DNA of 64,000 nt from Streptomyces lydicus (GCF_004125265.1 NZ_RDTE01000003.1:4278001-4342000); one strand, 5' to 3'; shown: positions 25,728-34,711, numbered from the stretch's first letter. Translations and numbers: made by a program. Notes: generated from the letters alone by a model not told the origin.

Positions 25728-26387
25728 CGTTGGAGCCTGTGTTCCTTTCGTCGTCCCGCGCGGCCGCACGCCGCGGCTCGCGGCACGCTGCCGCGCTCCG
25801 TTGTGTCGCGTACATGATGCATGCCGTATGCCGCGTGCCGACCAGGCGCTCCGGGCCGTATGAGGTCCCCGGGTTCCGGGTCGTACGAGGTGGGAGACGC
25901 GAGGGCCTCGTGCGCGGTTGCAGACGCACGACGGAGCCCCGCCGCCGTGCGTGCCCTGGGACCCCCCGTGGCATCCAGGGACGGCTCGGCGGCGGGGCTC
26001 CTGTCCGGGCGGGAACGGTGTAAGGGACAACCGCTCCCCCGGTGCGGACCGGGCCCCGGGCCCGCGCCGCCGTCACGGGGACGGCGAGGGCGCGGGCCCC
26101 GCAGCGAGGCCCTGATCCAGGGCCCGTGGATTCCTGCCGGATCCACCGGGCCACCTCACTCATGGTGCCGTGGGGGACCTGTCCCAACAGGCAGGCAAAA
26201 GCCCTCCTTTGGTGGGCCTTTGGTCCATAAAGTCCGGATCAGTGCCGCAGTGGGGGAGGTGATCGACAGGCGGATACAGCGGAGCCGTGGGCGCGACTCC
26301 CGCGATCGAACACCTGTGGTTACACTCGCCCGACTGCCGGGAAGTGCAGGTACTGCCGTAGGGGACTGCGTAGGGGAGACGGGACTG
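25728..26387. other. 660-base non-coding stretch with three strong hairpins
   Basis: No gene is supported here. Three stable stems stand out. 25933-26001 has perfect 15-base arms (GGAGCCCCGCCGCCG and complement) with a nested CCCTGG/CCAGGG stem. 26058-26099 has GGGCCCGCGCC plus GCCGTC arms. 26121-26152 has GGCCCGTGGAT against ATCCACCGGGCC. A smaller CCTGT/ACAGG stem follows near 26180-26193. They may form a structured leader, a small RNA, or stacked terminators for flanking genes; orientation is unclear. Confidence 0.5.
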
Positions 26388-26552
26388 ATGGCGCAGGCGA
26401 AGAAGATCGCGTTGTACATGGTCATCGTCTTCGTGCTGTACACGATCATCACCTCCCCTCAGCGGGCCGCCGAAATGGTGCAGATAGGCTTCGAGGGCAT
26501 CTCGTCCGCCGCCCAGGGCGTCGGCGAGTTCATGACGCAGCTGATCAAATAG
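26388..26552 (+). CDS. 54-residue membrane peptide
   Basis: MAQAKKIALYMVIVFVLYTI begins a single transmembrane helix (residues 7-23), followed by an amphipathic tail AAEMVQIGFEGISSAAQGVG. GGGGAGACGGG before the ATG is a good ribosome-binding site. Short one-helix proteins of this sort next to Dabb genes are common in Streptomyces; no function is known to me. 135 bases separate it from the Dabb gene. Confidence 0.65.
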   Translation: MAQAKKIALYMVIVFVLYTIITSPQRAAEMVQIGFEGISSAAQGVGEFMTQLIK

Positions 26553-26687
26553 GGGCCGCCCGGTCCGGCCGGCGGAACCTGGAGCCGCCCGAGGCGCCGG
26601 ACCGTCCCCGCGATCGGCCGAGACCCCAGCCCCGGCCGGCCGGCCCACCGGACCTGCCGCGCCCCGCCCGCCGTAACGGAGGCCCCA

Positions 26688-26981
26688 GTGATCCGCCACC
26701 TGGTCCTGTTCAAGCTCAATGAAGGTGTCTCCCGCGACGAGGAGCGGGTGCAGGCCGCCCTCCGCGCCTTCGAGGCACTGGAGGGCCAGATTCCGGAACT
26801 CACGTCCTGGGAGTACGGCTGGAACATCACCGACCGCCCGATCGCCTACGACTTCGCGATCAACTCCGCCGTGGCCGACACGGACGCCCTCAAGCGCTAT
26901 ATCGAGCACCCGGCCCACCAGGCGGCCGCCGCGCTGTGGCGCGAATTCGCCACCTGGGTGATCGCCGACTACGAATTCTGA
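26688..26981 (+). CDS. Dabb family (stress-responsive alpha/beta-barrel) protein
   Basis: 97 residues from GTG: MIRHLVLFKLNEGVSRDEER is the family N-terminus, then WEYGWNITDRPIAYDFAINS and AVADTDALKRYIEHPAHQAA. Dabb domains are ferredoxin-like dimers; actinobacterial members are mostly uncharacterised. AACGGAGG five bases upstream supports GTG 26688. A strong terminator follows 30 bases downstream. Confidence 0.9.
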   Translation: MIRHLVLFKLNEGVSRDEERVQAALRAFEALEGQIPELTSWEYGWNITDRPIAYDFAINSAVADTDALKRYIEHPAHQAAAALWREFATWVIADYEF

Positions 26982-27011
26982 GCCCCGGCACCCCCGCACC
27001 TCACCGCACCG

Positions 27012-27040
27012 AGCCCCCCGCCCCCGCCGGGCGGGGGGCT
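27012..27040 (+). terminator. terminator after the Dabb gene
   Basis: Perfect 12-base arms AGCCCCCCGCCC (27012-27023) and GGGCGGGGGGCT (27029-27040), loop CCGCC. Confidence 0.85.
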
Positions 27041-27139
27041 TCGCCGTACCCCCGGACGCCCACCGCCGCCCACCGGCCTCCCGGCCGCCCCGCACCCACC
27101 CCAACTCTTCGCTCAACACGGCATTATGGGGTGCTTGCA

Positions 27140-27195
27140 CACAGTGCACATGTCTTGTGATGCTATGACCGCTTTTGCCGGATACATGCACTGTG
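27140..27195 (+). promoter_or_regulatory. inverted repeat in the sigF leader next to the ribosome-binding site
   Basis: CACAGTGCA (27140-27148) and TGCACTGTG (27187-27195) form 9-base arms with a 38-base spacer. The right arm abuts AAGGG (27196-27200), the likely Shine-Dalgarno of the sigma gene. The pairing could mask translation or serve as an operator. Confidence 0.45.
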
Positions 27196-27204
27196 AAGGG
27201 TGGC

Positions 27205-28014
27205 GTGACCGTGACGGCCCGTACTGCGCCCAAGGCTCCATCCCGCGAGAGCCGAAGCGCGGACACGCGGGCGCTCACGCAGGTGCTGTTCGCGGAGTTG
27301 ACGGACCTGGAGCCCGGTACCCCCGAACACACCCGGGTCCGGGCCGCACTGATCGAAGCCAACCTGCCGCTGGTCCGCTATGCCGCGGCCCGTTTCCGTA
27401 GCCGTAATGAGCCGATGGAGGACGTCATCCAGGTCGGCACCATCGGCCTGATCAATGCCATCGACCGGTTCGATCCGGACCGGGGCGTCCAGTTCCCCAC
27501 CTTCGCCATGCCCACCGTTGTCGGCGAGATCAAACGCTACTTTCGAGACAATGTCCGCACGGTCCATGTGCCGCGCCGCCTCCATGAGCTCTGGGTGCAG
27601 GTCAACGGCGCGACCGAGGATCTGACGGTGCTGCACGGCCGCTCCCCCACCACCGCCGAGATCGCCGAACGGCTCAAGATCGGCGAGGACGAGGTGCTGG
27701 CCTGCCTGGAGGCGGGCCGCTCGTATCACGCCACGTCACTGGAGGCCGCCCAGGAGGGCGACGGCCTGCCCGGCCTGCTGGACCGCCTCGGCTACGAGGA
27801 CCCGGAGCTGGCCGGCGTCGAGCACCGCGACCTCGTACGGCACCTTCTCGTCCAGCTGCCCGAGCGCGAGCAGCGGATCCTTCTGCTGCGTTACTACAGC
27901 AATCTGACGCAGTCACAGATCAGTGCGGAGCTGGGGGTGTCGCAGATGCATGTCTCACGGCTACTGTCGCGGAGCTTCGCCCGACTGCGATCCGCAAACA
28001 GGATCGACGCGTAG
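27205..28014 (+). CDS. sigF: SigB/SigF-family sigma factor (SigF-like)
   Basis: 269 residues with regions 2, 3 and 4: [20 protein letters not shown] and [20 protein letters not shown] (region 2), [20 protein letters not shown] (region 3), and [18 protein letters not shown]-like region 4 ending [16 protein letters not shown]. It belongs to the anti-sigma-regulated sporulation/stress group. The symbol rests on memory of S. coelicolor SigF ([12 protein letters not shown] motif and tail SANRI-A) and its place nearest upp. GTG 27205 follows AAGGG by four bases; GTG 27211 is an alternative. No anti-sigma gene is adjacent. Confidence 0.85.
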   Translation: MTVTARTAPKAPSRESRSADTRALTQVLFAELTDLEPGTPEHTRVRAALIEANLPLVRYAAARFRSRNEPMEDVIQVGTIGLINAIDRFDPDRGVQFPTFAMPTVVGEIKRYFRDNVRTVHVPRRLHELWVQVNGATEDLTVLHGRSPTTAEIAERLKIGEDEVLACLEAGRSYHATSLEAAQEGDGLPGLLDRLGYEDPELAGVEHRDLVRHLLVQLPEREQRILLLRYYSNLTQSQISAELGVSQMHVSRLLSRSFARLRSANRIDA

Positions 28015-28099
28015 CCGGGACGAGCGACCCGATCCTGCACAGATATGTCGACAAGGCGCTACAGCGTGTTGCCGACATGTGACATTCTGCAGGAACCGC

Positions 28100-28125
28100 G
28101 TTTGCCGTAGCGCTGCCTCCGGTAT
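28100..28125 (+). promoter_or_regulatory. SigB-type promoter before the second sigma gene
   Basis: GTTT (28100-28103), 16-base spacer, CGGTAT (28120-28125) fits the GTTT-N14-16-GGGTAT pattern of SigB-family promoters. It lies 80 bases upstream of the 28205 start. This suggests transcription by SigF, SigN or a relative, possibly autoregulation. Confidence 0.55.
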
Positions 28126-28204
28126 TCAGGTGGAGGTATCACTCCTCGGTCCGCCCCGGCCCGAGGACGCCACAGCGACCCGACCGCGACCTCAAGGGGG
28201 TGGC

Positions 28205-29041
28205 ATGTCCGTAGAACTGGGCAGCTCGAAGGTGCTTCCCGCGATTCCCGCGCCCGCACCACACGTGCATGACGACGACGCCATCAACACCCGCACGCTC
28301 TCCCGCTCCCTGTTCCTGCGGCTGGCCTCGCTCGACAAGGACTGCGCGGAACGCACCTACGTCCGTGACACGCTCATCGAGCTGAACCTCCCGCTTGTCC
28401 GGTATGCGGCCGCCCGCTTCCGCAGTCGCAACGAGCCGATGGAGGACATCGTCCAGGTCGGCACCATCGGCCTGATCAAGGCGATCGACCGTTTCGACTG
28501 CGAACGCGGCGTGGAATTCCCGACGTTCGCGATGCCGACCGTGGTCGGCGAGATCAAGCGCTTCTTCCGCGACACGTCGTGGTCGGTACGCGTCCCGCGC
28601 CGGCTCCAGGAGCTCCGGCTCGCCCTCACCAAGGCCAGCGACGAGCTCTCCCAGAAGCTGGACCGCTCCCCGACGGTCCCCGAACTGGCCCTGTGCCTGG
28701 GGGTGTCGGAGGAGGACGTCGTCGACGGCCTGGCCGTCGGCAATGCGTACACCGCCTCCTCGCTCGACTCCCCCTCCCCCGAGGACGACGGCGGCGAGGG
28801 CTCCCTCGCGGACCGCCTCGGCTACGAGGACTCCGCCCTGGAAGGCGTGGAGTACCGCGAATCGCTCAAGCCGCTGCTGGCCAAACTCCCGGCCCGCGAG
28901 CGCCAGATCATCATGCTGCGCTTCTTCGCCAACATGACGCAGTCCCAGATCGGCGAGGAGGTCGGCATCTCCCAGATGCACGTCTCCCGGCTGCTCACCC
29001 GCACCCTGGCGCAGCTGCGCGAGGGCCTGATCTCCGACTGA
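28205..29041 (+). CDS. sigN: SigB/SigF-family sigma factor (SigN-like)
   Basis: 278 residues, clearly paralogous to the upstream sigma factor: [60 protein letters not shown], and region 4 with [20 protein letters not shown]. The N-terminal 35 residues differ and include HVHDDD. A SigB-type promoter lies 80 bases upstream and AAGGGGGTGG gives the ribosome-binding site. The symbol is assigned only by gene order beside the sigF-like gene and recollection of that S. coelicolor pair. It likely acts in development or osmotic stress. Confidence 0.8.
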   Translation: MSVELGSSKVLPAIPAPAPHVHDDDAINTRTLSRSLFLRLASLDKDCAERTYVRDTLIELNLPLVRYAAARFRSRNEPMEDIVQVGTIGLIKAIDRFDCERGVEFPTFAMPTVVGEIKRFFRDTSWSVRVPRRLQELRLALTKASDELSQKLDRSPTVPELALCLGVSEEDVVDGLAVGNAYTASSLDSPSPEDDGGEGSLADRLGYEDSALEGVEYRESLKPLLAKLPARERQIIMLRFFANMTQSQIGEEVGISQMHVSRLLTRTLAQLREGLISD

Positions 29042-29230
29042 GGAACGGTCCGCCGAGGGGCCGCACAGCGCTTGGTGCCGCTCGGCGGACAGTTGCAAGG
29101 ACGCAGGGAGGAAGGGCGGGGGCGTGGCGCGAGGTGCGCCCGCCCGGCCGCGAGAGAGTCAGGTCCGGCCGGACAACGGCCGTGCGACCGGCCTCTGTAC
29201 ACCTGACGCACCGTCAGCAACACTGTGCCG

Positions 29231-30103
29231 ATGCGACGGACGACGACTGTGGCCGCCGCCTCGGCGGCCGTGCTGTGTCTGGGTTCCCTGCTCACCGGCT
29301 GCGGAAGCGCGGCCGATCAGGGCTATGCCGCGGTGGGCGCGGCAGGCCCCTCCGATGACCGTGCGCCGAGCCGGGCCGTACCGCCCGAGAGCGGTGTCGA
29401 ACTGACTCCGCTGGACGGCGACGGAGGCCGCGCGGACGGTGGCGACCGCGGTGGCGGAGACGGCGGCAGCGACGGTGCCGGCGGCAGCGGCAGCGGACGG
29501 GCGCGTGCCGGGCGGACCGTGCCGGAGTCCCCCTCCGGAGCAGACAAGGGCGTCGAGGGCGGCAGCAGCGGAGCCCACGGCGGCCCCGGCGCATCCGGCG
29601 CCCCTCCTGGCTCCTCCGCATCACCCTCCGGCGCACACGGCAGCCACAGTGGCCACGGCAGCCACGACGACGGCACGACGCCCCCGGCCTCACCGGGCGT
29701 GCCCCACTCCCCCAGCCGTCCCGGAGGCACCGCCCCGCCGCACGGCTCCCCGGCCCCCGAGCCCCCTTCCCCCACCATCCCGGCCGGTCCAGGGGCACCC
29801 TCCGGCCTCCTGATAGGCAAGCCCGCTCTCGCCGGCACGGACGTCCGCTGGTGCCAGAAGGTCACCGTGGACTTCCTCAACAACGGCGCCCGGCCCGTCA
29901 CCGCAGGCAGCATCGTCTTCGGCACCCACATCATCGGCGCCCTCGGCGTCGACTGGGCCACCCTCACCTCCACCCATCCCCTTCCGCTGCCGCTCGCCGT
30001 GGGCAGGAGGCAGACCGGCACCTGGCGGGTGTGCGTGGACGGCTGGCGGGTGCCGCTGGGGATGCACCTCGACACCAAGGACGTCAGCTTCCGGTGGAAG
30101 TGA
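29231..30103 (+). CDS. secreted lipoprotein with disordered linker and C-terminal beta domain
   Basis: 290 residues. The signal ends in the lipobox LLTGC (cysteine ~24). Residues 30-195 are Gly/Ser/Pro/Asp-rich disordered sequence (SGAHGSHSGHGSHDD). The C-terminal ~95 residues form a beta-sandwich: CQKVTVDFLNNGARPVTAGS, FGTHIIGALGVDWATLTSTH, RQTGTWRVCVDGWRVPLGMH. That domain resembles cell-surface immunoglobulin-like modules, but I cannot name a family. ATG 29231 was taken; GTG 29225 is in frame just before. A 15-base palindrome CTGACG-CAC-CGTCAG lies at 29203-29217 in its promoter region. Confidence 0.7.
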   Translation: MRRTTTVAAASAAVLCLGSLLTGCGSAADQGYAAVGAAGPSDDRAPSRAVPPESGVELTPLDGDGGRADGGDRGGGDGGSDGAGGSGSGRARAGRTVPESPSGADKGVEGGSSGAHGGPGASGAPPGSSASPSGAHGSHSGHGSHDDGTTPPASPGVPHSPSRPGGTAPPHGSPAPEPPSPTIPAGPGAPSGLLIGKPALAGTDVRWCQKVTVDFLNNGARPVTAGSIVFGTHIIGALGVDWATLTSTHPLPLPLAVGRRQTGTWRVCVDGWRVPLGMHLDTKDVSFRWK

Positions 30104-30188
30104 GGGCCGGCCCGGGGGAAGTGATCGCCGGTTCGGGTGGGGAAGTGAGCGCCGGTTCGGGTGGGGAAGTGAGTACCGGTTCGGGTGG
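30093..30188. repeat. 24-nt tandem repeats spanning a stop codon
   Basis: Three exact-length 24-base units (30117-30140, 30141-30164, 30165-30188) follow a 22-24-base founder copy that includes the lipoprotein's stop codon (30101-30103). Each unit carries GGAAGTGA, so each repeats the stop context. A partial unit follows at 30189. Confidence 0.8.
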
Positions 30189-30338
30189 GAGTGAGGGCGG
30201 CTCTCGGGGCTGGCCGAAAATCGCCCCTGGCGGGCGACACGAAAGACCTTCCCGACGGGCGATGAGTTCCGTCCGGTGGGACCGTCTGAAGAGGCACAGA
30301 CGCAGCCATCGGCAGCGACCCGTCCCAGGGAGAAGACC

Positions 30339-30812
30339 ATGCCCCAGATCACCCCCAACCTCTGGTTCGACACCCAGGGCAAGGAAGCCGCGGAGTTCTA
30401 CTGCTCGGTGTTCCCGAACTCGAAGATCAAGAACGTCACCCATTACAACGAGGCAGGTCCGCGGCCTGCGGGGACCGTACTGACGGTCGAGTTCGAGCTC
30501 GACGGCCAGCAGTACACGGCGATCAACGGCGGCCCCGAGTTCACCTTCAGCGAGGCGATCTCCCTGATGGTCCTCTGCGCCGACCAGGACGAGATCGACT
30601 ACTACTGGGCCAAGCTCTCCGAAGGCGGCGAGGAGGGCCCGTGCGGCTGGCTGAAGGACAAGTACGGCCTGTCCTGGCAGGTCGCGCCCGGCGGTATGGC
30701 GGAGCTGCTGAACGACCCGGACCAGGAGCGCGCGACCCGTGCCATGAAGGCCATGCTCGGCATGAAGAAGATTGATGTCGCCGCCCTCCAAGCGGCGGCG
30801 GATCAGGCGTAA
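30339..30812 (+). CDS. VOC / PhnB-like fold protein
   Basis: 157 residues: PNLWFDTQGKEAAEFYCSVF, PNSKIKNVTHYNEAGPRPAG, TVEFELDGQQYTAINGGPEF and DKYGLSWQVAPGGMAELLND. This is the 3-demethylubiquinone-9 methyltransferase-like (PhnB) branch of the vicinal-oxygen-chelate superfamily, widespread and mostly of unknown substrate. AGGGAGAAG seven bases upstream supports ATG 30339. The C-terminal helix (ATRAMKAMLGMKKIDVAALQ) is the family's usual tail. It converges on a MarR gene. Confidence 0.88.
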   Translation: MPQITPNLWFDTQGKEAAEFYCSVFPNSKIKNVTHYNEAGPRPAGTVLTVEFELDGQQYTAINGGPEFTFSEAISLMVLCADQDEIDYYWAKLSEGGEEGPCGWLKDKYGLSWQVAPGGMAELLNDPDQERATRAMKAMLGMKKIDVAALQAAADQA

Positions 30813-30863
30813 GCGGCCGGCGCGAGCCCCCGGCCTCGGCCACTCCCCGGGGCCACCCGCGCC

Positions 30864-31415
30864 TCACGACCGGCTGGGATTGCGCCCCGTCCGCAGCGGG
30901 CGCGGTGCGGGGCCGCGGTCCACGCCCATCTCGCGCAGCGCCCGGGCCGCGGCACGCACGGCCGCGGGGGACGCCTCGGCGAAGACCGCCTCATGGGCGT
31001 CCGCATGGGCACGGACGGCGCGCTCGGCGGTGCGCACCCCCTCCCGGGTCAGCCGGATCATGGTGCTCCGGCCGTCGTCCGGTGAGGGTTCGCGGCGGAC
31101 GAGTCCGCGGCCGGCGAGGTGGTTGACGACGTTGCTGATGCCGCCGGAGGACAGCAGCAGGGCGCGGACCAGTTCGTTCGGCCTCATACGGTACGGCTCA
31201 CCGGACCTGCGCAGGGCCACCAGGATGTCGAACTCGGCGACGGTCAGACCGAGTTCGGGCAGTACACCGCGGGTGGCCGCGTCCAGCGCGCCCGCGAGCC
31301 GGGTTATCCGCTTCGACAGCTCCGTCGCCGGTCGCAGCACATCCGGCAGCTCGGTGCGCCAGGCGCTCAGCAGCGCGTCGACGGGGTCGGGGTCCGGTCC
31401 GGATGCCGCGTTCAC
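30864..31415 (-). CDS. MarR family transcriptional regulator
   Basis: 183 residues from GTG. The winged helix reads LVRALLLSSGGISNVVNHLA, GRGLVRREPSPDDGRSTMIR, with D-D-G-R-S in the wing as in MarR proteins. Helices on both sides dimerise. GTG 31415 was chosen because TATCCT six bases upstream on this strand would give a leaderless transcript, and upstream codons run into the divergent promoter. It is divergent from an amidohydrolase gene and probably represses it through palindromes at 31432-31461. Confidence 0.83.
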   Translation of the reverse strand: MNAASGPDPDPVDALLSAWRTELPDVLRPATELSKRITRLAGALDAATRGVLPELGLTVAEFDILVALRRSGEPYRMRPNELVRALLLSSGGISNVVNHLAGRGLVRREPSPDDGRSTMIRLTREGVRTAERAVRAHADAHEAVFAEASPAAVRAAARALREMGVDRGPAPRPLRTGRNPSRS

Positions 31416-31431
31416 CTCGACAGGATAATTG

Positions 31432-31461
31432 ATCACTGTCGTGATAGCTTTCAATAAAGCT
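31432..31461. promoter_or_regulatory. two adjacent inverted repeats, likely MarR operator
   Basis: ATCAC-TGTC-GTGAT (31432-31445) and AGCTTT-CAAT-AAAGCT (31446-31461) lie back to back in an AT-rich patch between the divergent MarR and amidohydrolase genes. Both overlap the likely promoters. Confidence 0.6.
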
Positions 31462-31491
31462 TTCTTCCGAACGTGCAGAGGGAGACGTGCC

Positions 31492-32865
31492 ATGGGAATC
31501 GAGCGCCACCACACCCCGCGCCTGCTCCTGCGCGGTGGCCTGGTCATCGACACCGCCCCCCACCCCATCGCCCACCCGCACACCGATGTCCTCGTCGAGG
31601 AGGGCCGGATCGCCGCCGTGGGCCCCGACCTGCCCGTCGACGACACCGATACCGGCCTGGAGGTGATCGACGCCCGCACGATGGTGGTGCTGCCCGGCTT
31701 CGTCGACACCCACCGGCACCTGTGGCAGGGGGTGCTGCGGTCCGCCGCGGTCGACGAGAGCCTTGACCGCTACCTCCACCGGATTCTCGGTGACCTCGGC
31801 GCCCGGTACACGCCCGCCGAGGTGTACACCGGCAACCTCCTCGGCGCACTGGAGTGTCTGGACTCCGGGGTCACCACCGTCCAGGACTTCTCCCACGTCC
31901 AGCACACGCCGGAGCACACCGCAGCCGCCGTCGAGGCGCTGACGGAGGCGGGGATCCGTGCCGTCTTCGGCTACGGGTACCCCGTCTTCGACGAGGCCGC
32001 CCGGCAGGCCGACTGGGTGCGCAAGGCCCGCACCGACCACTTCCCCTCGCGTGAGGCGCTGGTCACGATGGCCCTGGCCCCGGTCGGCCCCTCCTTCACT
32101 CCCCCGGAGGCCGTGCGGGAGGACTGGCTGCTCGCCCGCGAACTGGCGCTTCCCCTCGCCGTCCATGTGCAGGCCGGCCCGGTGGCCCAGCGGCCGATCG
32201 CCGCCCTTCAGGAACAGGGCCTGCTCACCGCCGGCACCCTGTACGTGCACGGCAACTCGCTGCCCGACTCCGAGCTGCGGCTGATCGCCGAGTCCGGCGG
32301 AGCGGTGGCGATCACGCCGGCGATCGAGGCGTCCATGCGGTTCGGCGCGCCGATGGCGGGGCGGCTCCGCCGGGCGGGCATCACCACGGGGCTGGGTGCC
32401 GACGCGGTCACCTCGGCGCCGGGCGATATGTTCTCGCAGATGCGTGCCGCCTTGATGAGCAGTCACTTCGACGGCGACGCGGCTTCCGGAACGTCCACGA
32501 TCAAGGCGGCCGATGTGCTGCGCATGGCCACCGCGGAAGGAGCCGCGGCCCTCGGCCTGGGCGACGAGGTGGGATCGCTGGAGATCGGCAAGCGCGCCGA
32601 CCTGATCCTGCTGCGCGCCGATGCGCTCAACCTCGCCCCGGTGACACACGATCCGATCGGCGCGGTGGTGACCGCGGCGCACCCCGGGAACGTCGACACG
32701 GTCCTGGTGGACGGGCGCCCGGTCAAGCGCAATGGACGACTGCTGTACGCGGACCTCGGCGGCGTACTGGCCGAGGCGCACCGCGCGGCCGAACGCCTCG
32801 GGGCGTCGGGCTCTCGGGCGAGTTCTCAGTCGAGCTCTCAGTCGAGCGCTTGGTCGAGCTCTTAG
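31492..32865 (+). CDS. amidohydrolase (ATZ/TRZ-type metal-dependent deaminase)
   Basis: 457 residues of the amidohydrolase superfamily. The metal-binding start is [16 protein letters not shown]. Later ligands are VHVQAGP and [20 protein letters not shown], and the general acid/base Asp lies in [20 protein letters not shown]. This set is typical of the chlorohydrolase/cytosine-deaminase-like branch that deaminates purine or triazine rings. The start has GGGAG eight bases upstream. The last ~20 residues are Ser-rich ([15 protein letters not shown]), encoded by a GAGCTCTCAGTC-type repeat, a likely slippage extension. The divergent MarR gene likely regulates it. Confidence 0.9.
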   Translation: MGIERHHTPRLLLRGGLVIDTAPHPIAHPHTDVLVEEGRIAAVGPDLPVDDTDTGLEVIDARTMVVLPGFVDTHRHLWQGVLRSAAVDESLDRYLHRILGDLGARYTPAEVYTGNLLGALECLDSGVTTVQDFSHVQHTPEHTAAAVEALTEAGIRAVFGYGYPVFDEAARQADWVRKARTDHFPSREALVTMALAPVGPSFTPPEAVREDWLLARELALPLAVHVQAGPVAQRPIAALQEQGLLTAGTLYVHGNSLPDSELRLIAESGGAVAITPAIEASMRFGAPMAGRLRRAGITTGLGADAVTSAPGDMFSQMRAALMSSHFDGDAASGTSTIKAADVLRMATAEGAAALGLGDEVGSLEIGKRADLILLRADALNLAPVTHDPIGAVVTAAHPGNVDTVLVDGRPVKRNGRLLYADLGGVLAEAHRAAERLGASGSRASSQSSSQSSAWSSS

Positions 32866-32954
32866 CGGCTCGCCTCGGCGCCGGTCAGCGCTTGTCAGTC
32901 AGCGCCGGCCAGTGCCCGTCAAGCCTGTCAGTGCCGGCAACTACTGTCGCGCGT

Positions 32955-33602
32955 ATGGTCGAACACGATGCCCTCAGCGCCACCCGCGAGGCCTACGACG
33001 CCGCTGCCTCCACCTATGCACAGCTGTTCCGTGACACGCTGCGGGACAGCCCCCTGGACCGTGCGATGTTGGGTGCCTTCGTCGAGGCCGTACGGGCGAG
33101 TGGGGACGGTCAGGTCGCGGACCTGGGGTGCGGGCCCGGCCATGTCACCGCCTATCTGGACGAGCTGGGGCCGGTGGTGTTCGGTGTGGACACTTCCGCT
33201 GCGATGATCGAGCTGGCCCGACAGGCCTATCCGGGCCTGCGGTTCGACGTGGGCTCGATGGCCGCGTTGGACATCGCTGACGGCGCGCTGGGTGGCGTGC
33301 TCTCCCGCTGGTCCATCATCCACACCCCGCCGCAAGAACTCCCCGCCGTCCTGGCGGAGTTCCACCGCGTGCTGGCACCTGGCGGCCACCTTCTGCTCGG
33401 CTTTTGGGCAAGCGAGGACGCGTCCCACCCGACGCAGGTCTTCGATCACGCGGTCGCGCCGGCCTATCGATGGTCGCCCGATCACCTTGCCTCGATGCTG
33501 CGCACGTCCGGGCTGGCCGAGGTGGCACGGATGGTTCGCGAACCTCAGCCCACCGACCGGCGGCAGTTCCAGGAGATTCACCTGCTCGCCCGCAAGGGCT
33601 AG
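32955..33602 (+). CDS. class I SAM-dependent methyltransferase
   Basis: 215 residues. The SAM-binding motif VADLGCGPGHVTAYLDELG, then GVDTSAAMIELARQAYPGLR (ribose-binding acidic residue D) and the post-core LAPGGHLLLGFWA. The family is Methyltransf_11/25; the substrate is unknown. The MVEHDALSATREAYDAAAST N-terminus is standard for the family, so ATG 32955 is the start. TACTGT at 32942-32947 lies seven bases before it and suggests a leaderless transcript. It converges on the SMI1/KNR4 gene across a 15-base repeat array. Confidence 0.88.
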   Translation: MVEHDALSATREAYDAAASTYAQLFRDTLRDSPLDRAMLGAFVEAVRASGDGQVADLGCGPGHVTAYLDELGPVVFGVDTSAAMIELARQAYPGLRFDVGSMAALDIADGALGGVLSRWSIIHTPPQELPAVLAEFHRVLAPGGHLLLGFWASEDASHPTQVFDHAVAPAYRWSPDHLASMLRTSGLAEVARMVREPQPTDRRQFQEIHLLARKG

Positions 33603-33624
33603 GCAGGGCAGGCCGGGGCTGTCC

Positions 33625-33684
33625 GGCCGTGTGGCGTGTGGCCGTGTGGCGTGTGGCCGTGTGGCGTGTGGCCGTGTGGCGTGT
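33625..33684. repeat. four 15-nt tandem repeats between convergent genes
   Basis: The unit GGCCGTGTGGCGTGT is repeated four times exactly (33625-33684), directly before the end of the reverse SMI1/KNR4 gene (stop at 33688). Confidence 0.85.
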
Positions 33685-33687
33685 GGG

Positions 33688-34650
33688 TCACCCGGCCGAC
33701 GGGCCAGGAGAAGGATCCGCCGACGGGCCGGGCGACCGATCCCAGGACGACGTGCCGTGAACGGTGCCGAAGGACTGTACGGCACACCCCATGCGGTCGA
33801 TGGCGGCGAGGACTGCGCGGCGGGCCGCTTCGCTGTCGGCGGGCGGGAACGCGACACGGAGTTGATGCCCGTAGGCCGTCTCGTACGTCAGCTGCCAGCC
33901 GGTGTCCGTGACGACGAAATGGTCTTGCCGCTTGCCGTTGTTGTACTCGTAGCCGCCCCGGTCGGCGGTGGGGGCGAGCGCGTCGCGCAGAATCCGCAGG
34001 CGCTCGGCGTAGGGAAGGCCCCCTTCCCCGTCCGCCACTTCTCCCGCTCCTCCCGGTTCTCCCCCTTCTCCCGGTTCCCCCGGTTCCCCCGGTTCCTCCA
34101 GCCGGACGTAGACGTGATCGCGTTCGATCGCCGCATCGAACCAGGGGGCGGTTTCCGTCTCGTGGCGCAGGAGTTCGGAGCTGAGGCGGCCGTTGATCCA
34201 CCCGTCGAGAAATGCGGCGGCCCCGCAGTCGAATCGTTCGTAGTCGCTGTCCTCTGACCAGATCACCACCGGCCAGGACTCGGGCGGCCCCTCGGTCAGC
34301 CAGCACACTTGCGCGGCGTTGCCCGTCATCGCCCAGGTGAGCAGTCCGCCCGGTTCCGGAAAGAAGGGGTAGGGATACTGCTCGGGCCAGCTCTCGCGCA
34401 GCGGACCGAAGTCCTCCACCAGGTTTGCTTCGAGCCGGACCGGGTTGTCGTCGCCGAACGGGGTGCACAGACACAGCGCACCCCAGAAGTCGCCACGGCC
34501 GTAGGTCTCGACCAGCTTTTTGTAGTCGTCCGGCAGCCGGGTACCCAGGGCCCGCTCCGCATCGGCCCAGTCGCCGCGCCCGTTGACCGCTTCGGCGGGC
34601 GGCGGCACCCGCTCGATGATGCGGGCGAGGGGGCTTTGCGCATCGATCAT
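33688..34650 (-). CDS. SMI1/KNR4 family protein (immunity-type fold)
   Basis: 320 residues. The N-terminal half carries the SMI1/KNR4 pattern: WADAERALGTRLPDDYKKLV, ETYGRGDFWGALCLCTPFGD, and WPVVIWSEDSDYERFDCGAA with AAFLDGWINGRL. SMI1/KNR4 proteins are frequent immunity proteins of bacterial toxin systems but also have other roles. A linker EPGEPGEPGEGGEPGG precedes a C-terminal domain, and the tail is SPGPSADPSPGPSAG. ATG 34650 was used; GTG 34656 is two codons earlier. It is divergent from the WXG100/amidase genes, which makes a toxin-related role plausible but unproven. Confidence 0.75.
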   Translation of the reverse strand: MIDAQSPLARIIERVPPPAEAVNGRGDWADAERALGTRLPDDYKKLVETYGRGDFWGALCLCTPFGDDNPVRLEANLVEDFGPLRESWPEQYPYPFFPEPGGLLTWAMTGNAAQVCWLTEGPPESWPVVIWSEDSDYERFDCGAAAFLDGWINGRLSSELLRHETETAPWFDAAIERDHVYVRLEEPGEPGEPGEGGEPGGAGEVADGEGGLPYAERLRILRDALAPTADRGGYEYNNGKRQDHFVVTDTGWQLTYETAYGHQLRVAFPPADSEAARRAVLAAIDRMGCAVQSFGTVHGTSSWDRSPGPSADPSPGPSAG

Positions 34651-34711
34651 GAACACACCATAGGACCTGCCCCTCCCGGTAAGGAACGGCCCGTTCGCCG
34701 CGCTCTCGCCG

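Noticed and set aside
26200-26260. RNase P RNA fragment suggested by an AAAGTCCGGAT-like word near 26228
   Set aside because: The other conserved RNase P RNA elements are missing around it.
33625-33684. CRISPR-like array
   Set aside because: The repeats are 15 bases with no spacers; none of the tandem arrays in the window alternates repeats with unique spacers.
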